Assembly (NCBI RefSeq): GCF_004341515.1
Contig: NZ_SLZF01000004.1
Span: forward strand, 186,001-250,000
DNA length: 64,000 nucleotides
Direction of reading: 5' to 3'
Source: Allobosea sp. BK604
GTDB lineage: Bacteria; Pseudomonadota; Alphaproteobacteria; Rhizobiales; Beijerinckiaceae
Shown here: piece by piece, positions 7,750 through 17,763 of the stretch
How the letters are laid out: each line of letters opens with the position of its first letter
How positions within the stretch are numbered: position 1 is the stretch's first letter
The notes under the pieces: model-generated
Told to the model about the DNA's origin: nothing
Database searches by the model: none
Seen by the model: only the letters and a program-made list of their open reading frames with translations
Made by a program: the position numbers and the translations under genes

Positions 7750-9315
7750 ATGACGAGCACCATCCCTCACGACTCCATCCTCATCATCGATTTCGGCAGC
7801 CAGGTGACGCAGCTGATCGCGCGCCGCGTGCGCGAGATCGGCGTCTACTGCGAGATCGCGCCGTTCCAGTCGGCCTCCGAGGCCTTTGCCCGGATGAAGC
7901 CGAAGGGTGTCATCTTCTCCGGCGGCCCGGCCTCGGTGCCAGACGCCAACTCGCCCCGTGCCCCGCAGGAGGTCTTCTCCGCCGGCTTGCCGGTGCTCGG
8001 CATCTGCTACGGCCAGCAGACCATGGCCGAGCAGCTTGGCGGCAAGGTCGAGAGCGGCCACGCCGCCGAGTTCGGCCGCGCCGATGTCGAGATCGTCACG
8101 CCGTCGGCACTGTTCGAGGGCATCTGGGAGGAGGGCGGCCGCTACCCGGTCTGGATGAGCCATGGCGACCGCGTCACCCAGCTCCCGGCGGGCTTCACCG
8201 TCAAGGCGACCTCGGAGAACGCACCCTATGCGGTGGCGAGCGACGAGGGCAGGCGCTTCTACTCGACCATGTTCCACCCCGAGGTGGTGCATACGCCGGA
8301 TGGTGCCAAGCTGCTGCGCAATTTCGTCGTCAACATCTGCGGCTGTACGCCGGACTGGAGCATGGCGGCCTATCGCGCCGAGTCCATCGCCAAGATCAAG
8401 GCGCAGGTCGGCTCCGGCCGCGTGATCTGCGGCCTGTCGGGCGGCGTCGACTCCGCAGTTGCAGCCGTTCTCATCCACGAGGCGATCGGCGACCAGCTCA
8501 CCTGCGTCTTCGTCGATCACGGCCTGATGCGCCTCGGCGAGGCCGAGCAGGTCGTGACGCTGTTCCGCGACCACTACAACATCCCGCTCGTCCATGTTGA
8601 GGCGGAAGAGCTTTTCCTCTCCGAGCTCGCCAAATGCGGCGCCGATCCGGAGGCGAAGCGCAAGACCATCGGCCGGCTCTTCATCGACGTCTTCGACGCC
8701 GAGGCGGCCAAGATTGGCGGCGCCGATTTCCTGGCCCAGGGCACGCTCTATCCCGACGTGATCGAGAGCGTCTCCTTCTCCGGCGGCCCCTCGGTGACGA
8801 TCAAGAGCCACCACAATGTCGGCGGCCTGCCCGAGCGCATGAAGATGAAGCTCGTCGAGCCGCTGCGCGAGCTGTTCAAGGACGAGGTCCGCGTGCTCGG
8901 CCGCGAGCTCGGCCTGCCCGAGGCCTTCGTCGGCCGCCATCCCTTCCCAGGCCCCGGCCTCGCGATCCGCTGCCCCGGCGAGATCACCAAGGAAAAGCTC
9001 GACATCCTGCGCAAGGCGGATGCGATCTATCTCGACGAGATCCGCAAGGCCGGGCTCTACGACGTGATCTGGCAGGCCTTCGCCGTGCTGCTGCCGGTGC
9101 GCACGGTCGGCGTGATGGGCGACTACCGCACCTATGACCATGTCTGCGCCCTGCGCGCCGTGACCTCGGTCGACGGCATGACCGCGGATTTCTATCCCTA
9201 TGACATGGCCTTCCTCGGCCGCACCGCGACCCGCATCATCAACGAGGTCAAGGGCATCAACCGGGTGGTCTACGACGTGACGAGCAAGCCGCCCGGCACG
9301 ATCGAGTGGGAGTGA
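7750..9315 (+). CDS. guaA: GMP synthase (glutamine-hydrolysing)
   Basis: 521 residues, full length for GuaA. It converts XMP to GMP using ATP and glutamine, in the cytoplasm. The class I glutamine amidotransferase domain has the nucleophile Cys86 in GICYGQQ and the His176/Glu178 pair in MFHPEV. The ATP-pyrophosphatase domain begins with the PP-loop LSGGVDS (229-235). The C-terminal dimerisation domain ends in KPPGTIEWE, the family signature. All catalytic elements are intact. The downstream gene converges and starts 27 bases away without an evident terminator. Confidence 0.98.
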   Translation: MTSTIPHDSILIIDFGSQVTQLIARRVREIGVYCEIAPFQSASEAFARMKPKGVIFSGGPASVPDANSPRAPQEVFSAGLPVLGICYGQQTMAEQLGGKVESGHAAEFGRADVEIVTPSALFEGIWEEGGRYPVWMSHGDRVTQLPAGFTVKATSENAPYAVASDEGRRFYSTMFHPEVVHTPDGAKLLRNFVVNICGCTPDWSMAAYRAESIAKIKAQVGSGRVICGLSGGVDSAVAAVLIHEAIGDQLTCVFVDHGLMRLGEAEQVVTLFRDHYNIPLVHVEAEELFLSELAKCGADPEAKRKTIGRLFIDVFDAEAAKIGGADFLAQGTLYPDVIESVSFSGGPSVTIKSHHNVGGLPERMKMKLVEPLRELFKDEVRVLGRELGLPEAFVGRHPFPGPGLAIRCPGEITKEKLDILRKADAIYLDEIRKAGLYDVIWQAFAVLLPVRTVGVMGDYRTYDHVCALRAVTSVDGMTADFYPYDMAFLGRTATRIINEVKGINRVVYDVTSKPPGTIEWE

Positions 9316-9342
9316 GGGGAATAGTCCGAGGCCGCTTCCTGC

Positions 9343-10185
9343 CTATGCGTCCTTCGAAGCGGTATCCACGCTATCGATCAGTGCGTCGAGATTTCCGGGC
9401 CTGGAAAGCTCCGGGATCGATTTGTCTGTGATTTCCTGACTGAGCCCGAGGATGGTCTCCGGCAGGTCGCCGTAATGAGTCGGCCCCGCCACGTGAATGC
9501 TCATGCCGCCGCGTTCGAAAGCGTTGTCGAGAAACTTGTCGATCTCGCGGTCTGAGACGCCCGCCAGAGGAGCGGGGGTTGAGGGGGTGGCGGATCGAAA
9601 CTCGGTCCAGCCACGCTCGCGCTGCCGCCGGCCGTAAGTGGCGGCTGCCTGGTCGAACCCGACATGAAGGAGTTGCTGCAGCCTGAACATCGAGTCGATG
9701 AGAAGGGATTTCTCGATCGGCCGCCCGGGCGCCTGTCGCAGCAGCGTCGATTCGATCAGACGGAAGATGTCCGGCGACACCGCGTTCTCCAGGAGTTGGT
9801 CCGCATAATTCACCGGTCTGATCACGAGATCGGTCCGGGATTGCGGAGCACGCAGCATTTGCCGCAGCTGCGGACGGGCGCCGATTCTCGGGAGGTTCGC
9901 CGGGTTGACGCCGTCGAGATGCAACGCGAACAGGGCCCGATGCGCAGCCGCGATGCGGTTCGTCCCCGAATAATCGCCCTTTACGTCCTGAAAGGACGCC
10001 CCGCCGTAACCTGTTGCCCGGTTCGCAAGATCACGAGCACGCAAGCATGTCGCCTGAGCGAGGATCTCCGACATCGTATTCAGTCGCCCGGTCGCATGAA
10101 CCGCAAGCGCGCCGGGGTCAATTGGCGATGGCAGGTGATATTGCTGCATTCCGCCAGGCACGAAGCCAGTCATTGTCCTCGACAT
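9343..10185 (-). CDS. Unrecognised protein in a lower-GC gene pair
   Basis: 280 residues of no recognised family. The first ~35 residues are rich in Gly, Pro, Ser and Thr and look unstructured. A mostly helical part follows (about 40-190), with a basic segment YGRRQRERGW near 185. A Pro/Ser/Ala linker (SATPSTPAPLAG) leads to a C-terminal region of alternating acidic and hydrophobic residues. No signal peptide or membrane helix is visible. ATG 10185 is used; Met5 is an alternative. Base composition is visibly lower in GC than its neighbours, suggesting transfer. The preceding gene on the strand (10247-10474) is 61 bp upstream and probably co-transcribed. An effector or a mobile-element accessory gene is possible but unsupported. 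Confidence 0.6.
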   Translation of the reverse strand: MSRTMTGFVPGGMQQYHLPSPIDPGALAVHATGRLNTMSEILAQATCLRARDLANRATGYGGASFQDVKGDYSGTNRIAAAHRALFALHLDGVNPANLPRIGARPQLRQMLRAPQSRTDLVIRPVNYADQLLENAVSPDIFRLIESTLLRQAPGRPIEKSLLIDSMFRLQQLLHVGFDQAAATYGRRQRERGWTEFRSATPSTPAPLAGVSDREIDKFLDNAFERGGMSIHVAGPTHYGDLPETILGLSQEITDKSIPELSRPGNLDALIDSVDTASKDA

Positions 10186-10246
10186 ATCCCGCTCTCTTCT
10201 GGCCAGCGCGACGTCGCGGCGTTGCGCGCTGAGGCGGTTTGACCGG

Positions 10247-10474
10247 TCAGGCCGACATCGCTTTTTCGAGATGAGGCAAGGTGAACCCTTTGCTTTCCCC
10301 TGTAAATCTGTCGGGAAGTTCTTGCGTGAGATGGGTCACATTGGCGGCCGCTCGCTCGGATCGGCGTGAATAGGCATCCAACGTCAGCTTCGGCCGATGG
10401 AACGGCTGATTGGCTGCCCCGCGATCGAGAAAACGGGATTCCCTGACTAGCTTTGGGATTTTCTGCTCATCCAT
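10247..10474 (-). CDS. Small basic unrecognised protein
   Basis: 75 residues, strongly basic (many Arg and Lys), of no recognised family. It starts MDEQKIPKLVRESRF and ends LEKAMSA. ATG 10474 is chosen because GAAGGGTGG lies directly upstream; the frame stays open further upstream, but there it overlaps the start of the divergent HdeD-like gene. It shares the low GC of the 280-residue gene that follows on the same strand, and the two form a likely bicistron. A toxin/antitoxin or a chaperone/partner arrangement would fit the layout, but neither is shown by the sequence. Confidence 0.45.
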   Translation of the reverse strand: MDEQKIPKLVRESRFLDRGAANQPFHRPKLTLDAYSRRSERAAANVTHLTQELPDRFTGESKGFTLPHLEKAMSA

Positions 10475-10587
10475 CCACCCTTCAGGACCGGCATAACTAG
10501 GTTCCGCTGGAACCGCCGATCGTTTCTGGGTGCTTCCGGCTGACAGGCAGCACCCGCTTTGATGCGAAGCTCTGGGGGAGAGGATTG

Positions 10588-11160
10588 ATGGCCAAGACCT
10601 TGTCCCAATCGAGCGCAAGCCCACCCGGCCGCGACCTCGCCCGGGCGATCTCGGGCAGGATGATCTTGCTTGGCACCGCCCTGATCATTTGCGGTGCGGT
10701 CGCCATTGCGAGCCCGGCCATCTCGACCATGGCGGTGACGCTCTTCCTCGGCCTGGTCCTGGCCGTGGGCGGCATCGTCAAGATCGTCCAATCCTTCCTG
10801 ATGAAGGAATGGGGCGGTTTCGCCTGGCAGTTGCTGGTCGGCCTGATCGAGCTTGGCGGCGGTCTGCTCGTCTATTTCAACCCGATGAAGGGCGCGATCG
10901 CGATCACTATCGTCATCGCGCTGGTGCTGATGGCGGAGGGGCTCGCACAGCTTGGGCTCGCCTTCAGGCTGCGGGCGCAGCGCGGCGTGGTCTGGATGGT
11001 CCTGTCGGGCATCATCACCATCGCCGTCGGGGCGGCCCTGGCGCTGCGGCTGCCCTATGACGGGGTCTATGCGCCCGGCACGCTCGTCGGCATCTCCCTC
11101 GTCTTCGCCGGCTGGGCCTATATCGCGATCGTGCTCGCCGCCCGCAGGGCCGCGGCCTGA
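10588..11160 (+). CDS. HdeD-family (DUF308) membrane protein
   Basis: 190 residues with about six membrane helices (near residues 26-45, 48-68, 80-98, 105-125, 135-155 and 163-183). This is the architecture of the HdeD/DUF308 family, repeats of helix pairs each containing a Gly-rich turn. E. coli HdeD is linked to acid resistance at high cell density; the molecular function is unknown. The start is ATG 10588 with a strong GGGGGAGAGG site directly upstream; a TTG one codon earlier is less likely. Thirty bases separate it from the downstream hydrolase, so the two may be co-transcribed. Confidence 0.82.
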   Translation: MAKTLSQSSASPPGRDLARAISGRMILLGTALIICGAVAIASPAISTMAVTLFLGLVLAVGGIVKIVQSFLMKEWGGFAWQLLVGLIELGGGLLVYFNPMKGAIAITIVIALVLMAEGLAQLGLAFRLRAQRGVVWMVLSGIITIAVGAALALRLPYDGVYAPGTLVGISLVFAGWAYIAIVLAARRAAA

Positions 11161-11190
11161 GCGCGGCTGAGATTCCCGAAGGTCGACAGC

Positions 11191-12675
11191 ATGCGTGGTT
11201 TCCTTGGGAAGTTGGTGAGGCGCGGCGCTGCGGTCCTCGTGATCATCGCGCTCTCCCTGATCGGCTTCCGCATCTACGATACCCAGCGCGGCGCGCCGCT
11301 CGAGCCCTGGCACACATTCGTGCCGCATGAGCTTTCGCTCGCCGAGCTCGATCGCGACAGCTGGAGCGATTACCTGAAGGCGGAGGATGCGGCCTTCGCC
11401 AGCGTCCGGGCCGAGGTCACGCAGAAGCTCGCGCCGGACGAGCGCATCCCGGTCAATCGCTATTTCGACGGCAGCGCGATCTATCCCGGCCATTTCAAGC
11501 AGGACTGGAACCGCTCCTATGTCATGGAGCCGGAGGGCAAGCCGGTCGGCGTCGCGGTGTTCCTGCACGGGTTGACGGATTCGCCCTATAGCCTGCGCCA
11601 TGTCGCCCGCCAGTATCGCGATCGCGGCTTCCTAGCCATCGCGATCCGCTTGCCGGGCCATGGCACGGTGCCCGCCGGTCTCAGCGAGATCGAATGGGAG
11701 GACTGGCTCGCGGCGACGCGCCTGGCCGTGCGCGAGGCGAGGCGGCGCGTCGCCCCCGACGTCCCGCTGCATCTGGTCGGCTTCTCGAATGGCGGGGCGC
11801 TAGCCCTGATGTATGCGCTCGACGCGATCGAGAATCCCGAGCTGGCGCGGCCCGACCGGCTCGTGCTGATCTCGCCGATGATCGGTATCACCGCCTTCGC
11901 CCGCTTCGCCGGGCTCGCGGCGCTGCCCGCGTTCCTGCCGCGCTTCGCCAAGGCCGCCTGGCTCAGCGTCCTGCCGGAATTCAATCCGTTCAAGTACAAC
12001 TCGTTTCCGGTCAATGGCGCGCGGCAGTCGCATCTGCTCACCCAGGCGCTGCAGCAGAAGATTCTGAAGCTTGCGCGCGATGGGCGCCTGAAGGATGTGG
12101 CGCCGCTCATCACCTTCCAGTCGGTGATGGATTTCACGGTGAGCACGCGGGCGATCATCACCTCGCTCTATGCGCATCTTCCGGCCAATGGCAGCGAGCT
12201 CGTGCTGTTCGATCTCAACCGTTCGACCAAGTTCGGGCCGCTGCTGAGCTCGGCCTCGGACACGCTGCTGACGCGGATACTGCCGCCGCCACCGCGCAAC
12301 TTCCGGGTCGCGGTCATCACCAACGCCAGCGACGATTCCAGCGCGATGGTCGAGCGGGTGACCGAGGCCGGCGCCAGCGCCGAGACGGTGCGCGATCTCG
12401 GCCTGACCTATCCGTTCGACGTGTTCTCGCTCTCGCATGTCGCCCTGCCGTTCCCGGTGAGCGATGCACTCTACGGGCTCAATCCCGATCCGGGCGAGGA
12501 TTTTGGCATCAAGCTCGGCTCGGTTGCAGCGCGGGGCGAGCGCGGCACCTTGATCGTGAATCTCGATTCGCTGCTGCGCATGTCGTCGAACCCGTTCTAT
12601 CCCTATCTGAGCGACAGGGTCGACGAGTCCCTGCGCGGGGCGGCGCGGGCCTCCTCGGCAGCGCCCGGGAAATAG
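11191..12675 (+). CDS. Membrane-anchored alpha/beta hydrolase
   Basis: 494 residues. A single N-terminal hydrophobic helix (about 12-30) anchors or exports the protein. The hydrolase core begins at FLHGLTDSPYS (oxyanion region) and has the nucleophile Ser199 in GFSNGG. A histidine late in the protein (SLSHVALPFP) is a candidate for the catalytic triad. The fold resembles serine aminopeptidase S33 or monoacylglycerol-lipase-like enzymes. The GxSNG elbow and long insert (about 235-330) are unusual enough that the substrate cannot be named. Only two bases separate its stop from the convergent SLC13 gene. Confidence 0.75.
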   Translation: MRGFLGKLVRRGAAVLVIIALSLIGFRIYDTQRGAPLEPWHTFVPHELSLAELDRDSWSDYLKAEDAAFASVRAEVTQKLAPDERIPVNRYFDGSAIYPGHFKQDWNRSYVMEPEGKPVGVAVFLHGLTDSPYSLRHVARQYRDRGFLAIAIRLPGHGTVPAGLSEIEWEDWLAATRLAVREARRRVAPDVPLHLVGFSNGGALALMYALDAIENPELARPDRLVLISPMIGITAFARFAGLAALPAFLPRFAKAAWLSVLPEFNPFKYNSFPVNGARQSHLLTQALQQKILKLARDGRLKDVAPLITFQSVMDFTVSTRAIITSLYAHLPANGSELVLFDLNRSTKFGPLLSSASDTLLTRILPPPPRNFRVAVITNASDDSSAMVERVTEAGASAETVRDLGLTYPFDVFSLSHVALPFPVSDALYGLNPDPGEDFGIKLGSVAARGERGTLIVNLDSLLRMSSNPFYPYLSDRVDESLRGAARASSAAPGK

Positions 12676-12677
12676 GG

Positions 12678-14483
12678 CTAGAAACGCCAGATCAGCGGCA
12701 CGTAGAACACCGACATGACGAAGAACCAGATCATCAGCGGCGTGCCGAGCTTCCAGTAGCTGCTGAAGCTGTAGCCGCCTGGACCCATCACCATCATGTT
12801 GGTCGCGGTCGCGATCGGGGTCAGGAACGACGCCGCCCCCGCGATGCACAGGCTCATCATGATCGGCCGCGGCGAGACGCCCATGCTGGTCGCCGCCGCC
12901 ATGGCGATCGGGATGACCAGCATCGTCGTCGCCGTATTGCTCATGATCTGGCCGAGGCTCGCGGTCAGCATGAAGAGCCCGGCGAGGAAGACGAGCGGGC
13001 CGCCGCCGCCCGTGAGGGCGACGAGATGGTCCGCCACGAGCTTGGCCGCGCCCGACTGAACCATGGCGGTCGAGAGCGGCATCATCGCGCCGACCAGGAT
13101 CACGGTCGTCCAGTTGATCGCGCGATAGGATTGCTCGACCGAGATGATGCCGGCGAGAATGAGCACGCCGGCCGCCGTGAGCCCTGCGACCGCCGGCGGC
13201 ACGATGCCGGTGGCGAGCATCAGCACCAGGCCGACAAGCGCCGCGACCGCGATGCCGGCGCCGGCTCCCATCGGCACGGCCTGCCGCCTGACGAGATCGG
13301 GCGAGTTGACCACCAGCACGTCGGGATCGTCGAGATGGAGGTCGAGCGCCTTCCAGCTGCCCTCGAGCAGGATCGTGTCGCCGGCCCGGAGGACATCGCC
13401 CGGTGCGAGATCGGCTCCCGAACGCTGCACGGCGAGCACGACGAGATCGCCGCTATCGGTGACCATGCCCGGAAACATCAGGCGGCCGATCAGGGCCGAG
13501 CGCGGCGGGATGACCACTTCGGCAAGGCCGGAATGACGGCTGAACAGGCTATAGCCCTCGTCGGCGGCATCGTCGCGCAGGGCGAGATGCGCTTCGGCCG
13601 CGAGCTTTGCCACCGCCTCGGCCTCGCCCTTGACCAGCAGGTAATCGCCCTCGGAGACCGTTGGCGCCCGTAGCGGCATCGCCGAGGCGCCGGCCTGCAC
13701 GGCCATCAGCTCGAGCCGCGCATCGCCTGCCAGGGTCACGTCGGCCGGCGCCATGCCGATAAAGGGCGAACTGCCGCGGATGCGCAGGCGGAAGATGCCA
13801 TCGCTTAGGCCGTAGTGCTCCACCAGCGTCTGGGCATGGCGGCTGAAATCGGCCGGCAGCCGGGCGCTGCTTTGCTCGGGCAGGAGGCGGCGCCCGAGCA
13901 GGAGGATGATCGCCATCGTGCCGATGAGGAGCGGCAGTCCGACCAGGGCGAATTCGGCGAAGCCGAAGCCGGGCAAGCCGGCATCTTCGAGCGCCTCCGA
14001 GACCAGGATGTTCTTCGGAGCGCCGGTGAGCAGCATGTTCGCGCCGGCATGGGCCGAGAAGGCGAGCGGCATCAGCAGCTGCGAGGGCGATTGGCGCAGG
14101 CGGATCGCGGCCATGACCACCACCGGCATCAGCGCCGCGACCGCCCCGCTGCCGCTGATCAGGGCGGTCAGGCAGCCGGCAGCCGTCATGATGATGACCA
14201 GCAGGCGCGTGCGGTTGTTCTCGCCGGCCCTGGCGATGAGGAACTGGCCGGCCCAGGCGGTCACGCCGGTCCTTTCCAGCGCGGCGCTGACGATGAACAG
14301 GCTGGCGATGAGCAGCACGGCCCGGTCGCCGAAGCCCGCCAGCGCCTGCTCGAGCGTGACCACGCCGGCCGCCCAGAGCGAGAGCGCTGCAGCGAAGGCG
14401 ACGATGATCACCGGCAGCCCGTTCCAGGCGAACAGGGCGATCGTGATGGCGATGATGATCGCGGTGCTTTCGATCGGGCTCAC
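12678..14483 (-). CDS. SLC13-family permease with two RCK-C domains
   Basis: 601 residues. Two hydrophobic blocks of transporter helices (about 1-190 and 395-600) flank a soluble middle with two TrkA-C/RCK-C modules (about 215-300 and 310-390). This is the CitT/divalent anion:sodium symporter fold, with ITxxxxN-type turns LISGSGAVAA and IMSNTATTM at the two predicted substrate and sodium sites. Typical substrates of the superfamily are dicarboxylates, citrate or sulfate; the actual one is unknown. The start is GTG 14483, matching the start of a close paralogue at 49097 (VSPI in both). It lies downstream of the antiporter operon on the same strand, 116 bases after it. Confidence 0.82.
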   Translation of the reverse strand: MSPIESTAIIIAITIALFAWNGLPVIIVAFAAALSLWAAGVVTLEQALAGFGDRAVLLIASLFIVSAALERTGVTAWAGQFLIARAGENNRTRLLVIIMTAAGCLTALISGSGAVAALMPVVVMAAIRLRQSPSQLLMPLAFSAHAGANMLLTGAPKNILVSEALEDAGLPGFGFAEFALVGLPLLIGTMAIILLLGRRLLPEQSSARLPADFSRHAQTLVEHYGLSDGIFRLRIRGSSPFIGMAPADVTLAGDARLELMAVQAGASAMPLRAPTVSEGDYLLVKGEAEAVAKLAAEAHLALRDDAADEGYSLFSRHSGLAEVVIPPRSALIGRLMFPGMVTDSGDLVVLAVQRSGADLAPGDVLRAGDTILLEGSWKALDLHLDDPDVLVVNSPDLVRRQAVPMGAGAGIAVAALVGLVLMLATGIVPPAVAGLTAAGVLILAGIISVEQSYRAINWTTVILVGAMMPLSTAMVQSGAAKLVADHLVALTGGGGPLVFLAGLFMLTASLGQIMSNTATTMLVIPIAMAAATSMGVSPRPIMMSLCIAGAASFLTPIATATNMMVMGPGGYSFSSYWKLGTPLMIWFFVMSVFYVPLIWRF

Positions 14484-14599
14484 GACGCGCGCCGCTCCTT
14501 GCCGAGGCGGGGTGAAGCTGGTCCGACGCGGCGGCCGGATCCGAGGCTGCCGGTCATGGCCGACCGTGCTGCGCCTAGCATGCTGCATGATGACATGGA

Positions 14600-16231
14600 T
14601 CAGGCTCCCAGCATCAGCGTTCCCGCCAGCAGGGCGGCGATGATCAGGAGCCCGAGCCCGGCGACCGGCCACCGGCGCAGGGCGGCATCGGCCTGCTGGA
14701 CGCCGAGCAGCAGACGGTCCAGCGCCGCGCCGCCGGCCTTGGCCAGGACGACGATATCTCCTTCGGGAACGGCTCCCCGCAGGCCCGGTAGCCGGCTGAC
14801 GATCAGCATTGCGAGCCAGCCCACGGCCATCGGCCAGAGCAGCTTCCAGAGGGCCTCGACCTGGAACAGGCCCTGCACCGACTCGCCGGCAATGGCGGGG
14901 TAGAGCGACCAGGGGATGATCAGCGAAGCCGCCGCCACCACGAGCCAGGGCAGGACCTGTCCTGGCGGGGCCGACATGTCGGGGTTCTGTCGGGCATCGC
15001 GGGCGACGGTGACGATGAAATGCAGCATCAGCAGCGTGCTGCCGGCCCCCGCGAGACTCATCACGTCACCGAGGATGCCATAGCCGAGCAGCGGCTTGGT
15101 CGCGAGCTTGGCCAGTGCGCCGCTGGTCAGCGGCATGCCGCCGAGGCTGAGCGCGAGGATCGCCGTGAGCAGGAGGGCAGGGCGCAGGCGCGCACCGCCG
15201 GTCGCGGCCAGGATGCCGACGGCCAGGAAGAGCGCGCCCTTCACCAGCGTGTGGTGCACTGCGTAATAGGCGACGAACATCGTCCCGGCCGGATCGGCAT
15301 TGTCGAGGCCGACGCCGAGCAGAACCGCGAGCAGGCCCATCTGGCTGACCGTCGAATAGGCCAGGATGGTCTTGGCGCGCGTCTGCGTCACGCCAATGGC
15401 GACACCATAATAGGCGGTGACGACCCCGACCGCGATCAGCACGCTTCCCCAGATTGGCAGGCCGGCTTCGAAGGGCAGGAAGCGGATCAGCCCGATGACG
15501 CCCGCCTTGACCACCACGCCGCTGAGCACGGAAGAGGCCGGCATCGGCGCGGCCGGATGGGCGAGCGGCAGCCAGATATGCAACGGCACGAGCCCCATCT
15601 TCAGCCCGAAGCCGAGGATCAGGAGTGCCGCGATGCCATTGCGCAGCAGCGAGGCAGGCAAGGTGGCGACGACATCGCGGATCAGCGGATTGGCGTCGGG
15701 ATGGCTGGCCGCGAGCATGACGAAGGCGAGCAGCAGGAAGGCCTCGCTGAACAGCGCGAGGACGACATAGACGACGCCCGCCCTGTGCGCGCTCGCCGTC
15801 TGCTCGTGCACGATTAGCCCATAGGCCGCGAGGCTGGCCAAGGTGTAGACGAGGTAGAAGCTCACGACGTCGCCGACGACGAAGACGCCGAGGCTCCCGG
15901 CCAGTGTCAGCAGCCACCAGATGGCGAAACGGATCGTCGCGGGCTTGCGCCCCATATAGGCGGCGGCGAAGGCGCCGGCCGCGCTCCAGAGCAGCGCTGC
16001 GCCGCCGAGCAGGATCGCGCCGGGCCGATCGAGCAGCAGCGTCATCCGGAATGGAGCGGGAAACAGGACGAACGAGCCCTCCGGCGAGAACAAGGCCGCG
16101 ATCAGGGCTGGAATCGGAGCGAAGGCGAGCAGGAGCGGAGCGTGGCGGCGGATGCCCGGGGACATGCAGGCCGCCGCCATGATGAGCGGCACGAGGATCG
16201 CGGCCGCGAGGAGGAGGCCTGCGGCATTCAT
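14600..16231 (-). CDS. Mrp-type antiporter subunit, NuoL/M/N-like (second MnhD-like)
   Basis: 543 residues with about 14 membrane helices. It belongs to the proton-translocating family shared by complex I NuoL/M/N and MrpA/D. Conserved features are the helix with KMGLVPLHIWLPLAHPAAP (key Lys) and the AYSTVSQMG segment. It lacks the C-terminal MbhD/MbhE extension of a true MrpA. It is the last gene of a seven-gene operon and overlaps the previous gene by ATGA. It should form the second channel subunit of the complex, possibly replacing the N-terminal part of MrpA. The start is ATG 16231, coupled to the preceding stop. Confidence 0.85.
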   Translation of the reverse strand: MNAAGLLLAAAILVPLIMAAACMSPGIRRHAPLLLAFAPIPALIAALFSPEGSFVLFPAPFRMTLLLDRPGAILLGGAALLWSAAGAFAAAYMGRKPATIRFAIWWLLTLAGSLGVFVVGDVVSFYLVYTLASLAAYGLIVHEQTASAHRAGVVYVVLALFSEAFLLLAFVMLAASHPDANPLIRDVVATLPASLLRNGIAALLILGFGLKMGLVPLHIWLPLAHPAAPMPASSVLSGVVVKAGVIGLIRFLPFEAGLPIWGSVLIAVGVVTAYYGVAIGVTQTRAKTILAYSTVSQMGLLAVLLGVGLDNADPAGTMFVAYYAVHHTLVKGALFLAVGILAATGGARLRPALLLTAILALSLGGMPLTSGALAKLATKPLLGYGILGDVMSLAGAGSTLLMLHFIVTVARDARQNPDMSAPPGQVLPWLVVAAASLIIPWSLYPAIAGESVQGLFQVEALWKLLWPMAVGWLAMLIVSRLPGLRGAVPEGDIVVLAKAGGAALDRLLLGVQQADAALRRWPVAGLGLLIIAALLAGTLMLGA

Positions 16232-17763
16232 GGCGCCACCGCCGTCAGGCTGTCCGGCCGGCCAATCTGCAGGAAGGCGAAGGGCTGGAGCGGCACGAGC
16301 CCGAGCAGGACGGCGGCGACCGCCAGGACCAGCGCCGCCAGCTCGAGCCGGCGCGGGATCGGTTTGCGCGGCGCAAGCGGGATCGCGGGCGTCGCCAGCG
16401 CCCGGTCGACGACGCGGAAGACATAGCTGCCGGCGAGCAGCCCACCGGCCAGGATCGTGGCGGCGAGCCAGGGGTGCCCGCCGATGACGGCCGCCGTCAG
16501 CAGGAGACATTTGGCGACGAAGCCGCCGCTCGGCGGAATCCCCATCAGCGACAATCCGGCCAGCCCGAACGCCGCGGCGCTGATCGGAAGCGCGCGGCCG
16601 AAGCCGCCGAGATCGGAGATGCGGTCATGGCCGTAGGCCTCGGCGATGGCGCCCGCGGCCAGGAACATCGCGGCCTTGGCGAGCGCGTGCGAGATGAGCT
16701 GCAGCGCGCCGCCCGTCCAGGCGATCGTGCCCCAGGGCGGCAGCGTCTCGCTGCCGGAGGCGAGCGGGAAGACGATGAAGAGATAGCCGATCTGCGCCAC
16801 CGTCGAATAGGCGATCATCAGCTTCAGCCGCGCCTGCCTGAGCGCCATGACGCTGCAGAACAGGATCGAGGCGGCGCCGAGAACGGCGAGGAACTGCCCG
16901 GCGAACGCGGCCGACTGCGGTGGCGCGACGTCGAGGACGAGCCGCAGGATCAGGAAGAACGGCGCCTTGATCACGAGCGCCGAGAGGACGGCGCTCGCGG
17001 AGGCCGGGGCGCCGGCATGGGCCGGCGGCAGCCAGAGATGCAACGGGAACAGCGCGGCCTTGGCCAGGAGCCCGGCGATCATCAGAGCCAGCGCGACCGG
17101 GAACACCGGGCCTTCTGCGCTCGCCTGCGAGAGGAGGCTGATATCGAGCGTGCCGAAGCTACCATAGATAAGGGCGGTGCCGAGCAGGTAGAGCAGCGAG
17201 CCGAGCAGCGCGAACATCAGGTAGCGTAGCGCGGCAGCCATGGTCTCGGCGCGTCCGTCGAGGCAGACGAGTGGCACCGCCGCGAAGGTCAGCAATTCCA
17301 GGGCGACATAGAGGTTGAACAGGTCCTCGCCGACGAAGATCGCATTCAATGCGCTCCAGACCGCCATCAGCAGGATCCAGAAGCTCGTCGGCGCCCGGCC
17401 GTGGCTCGTCGCGGGGTCGAGCTGCTGCTGCGCATAGCCGAAACAGCCGGTCGCCGCGATGACGAGCGCCGTCATCGCCAGCATCGCCACGGAGGTCCCG
17501 TCGGCGCGCAGAGCGATGCCGAGCGGCGGCTGCCAGCCGCCGACGACATAGGTCAGCGCCTCGCCGGTCCGCAGGAGCTCGGCCAGGATGGCGATGGTGA
17601 CGAGCAGGCCGATGGCGAGCGTGGCCAGCGCGATGCGCCGGGTCCAGCGCGGGCCGAGGGCCAGCATCAGCAGCACCGCGACCACGGGCAGCATGACCGC
17701 GAGGACGAGCAGGACGCCGCCCGGCGTCGCGACATGGGCTGGTTCGGTCGCGAGTGGGCTCAT
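16228..17763 (-). CDS. mnhD: Mrp-type antiporter subunit D (MnhD-like)
   Basis: 511 residues with about 14 membrane helices, NuoN/MrpD type. The key elements are KAALFPLHLWLPPAHAGAP with the essential Lys, a conserved Glu in the helix EDLFNLYVALELL, and AYSTVAQIGY. It takes part in coupled sodium (or potassium)/proton exchange in the inner membrane as part of a hetero-oligomer. ATG 17763 overlaps the stop of mnhC by ATGA and its own stop overlaps the next start the same way, showing tight translational coupling. Confidence 0.88.
   Translation of the reverse strand: MSPLATEPAHVATPGGVLLVLAVMLPVVAVLLMLALGPRWTRRIALATLAIGLLVTIAILAELLRTGEALTYVVGGWQPPLGIALRADGTSVAMLAMTALVIAATGCFGYAQQQLDPATSHGRAPTSFWILLMAVWSALNAIFVGEDLFNLYVALELLTFAAVPLVCLDGRAETMAAALRYLMFALLGSLLYLLGTALIYGSFGTLDISLLSQASAEGPVFPVALALMIAGLLAKAALFPLHLWLPPAHAGAPASASAVLSALVIKAPFFLILRLVLDVAPPQSAAFAGQFLAVLGAASILFCSVMALRQARLKLMIAYSTVAQIGYLFIVFPLASGSETLPPWGTIAWTGGALQLISHALAKAAMFLAAGAIAEAYGHDRISDLGGFGRALPISAAAFGLAGLSLMGIPPSGGFVAKCLLLTAAVIGGHPWLAATILAGGLLAGSYVFRVVDRALATPAIPLAPRKPIPRRLELAALVLAVAAVLLGLVPLQPFAFLQIGRPDSLTAVAP

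Noticed and set aside
11694..13673. 659-codon plus-strand frame spanning the hydrolase end and the SLC13 gene
   Set aside because: Crosses two well-supported genes in other frames; the translation has no hydrophobic pattern or motif.
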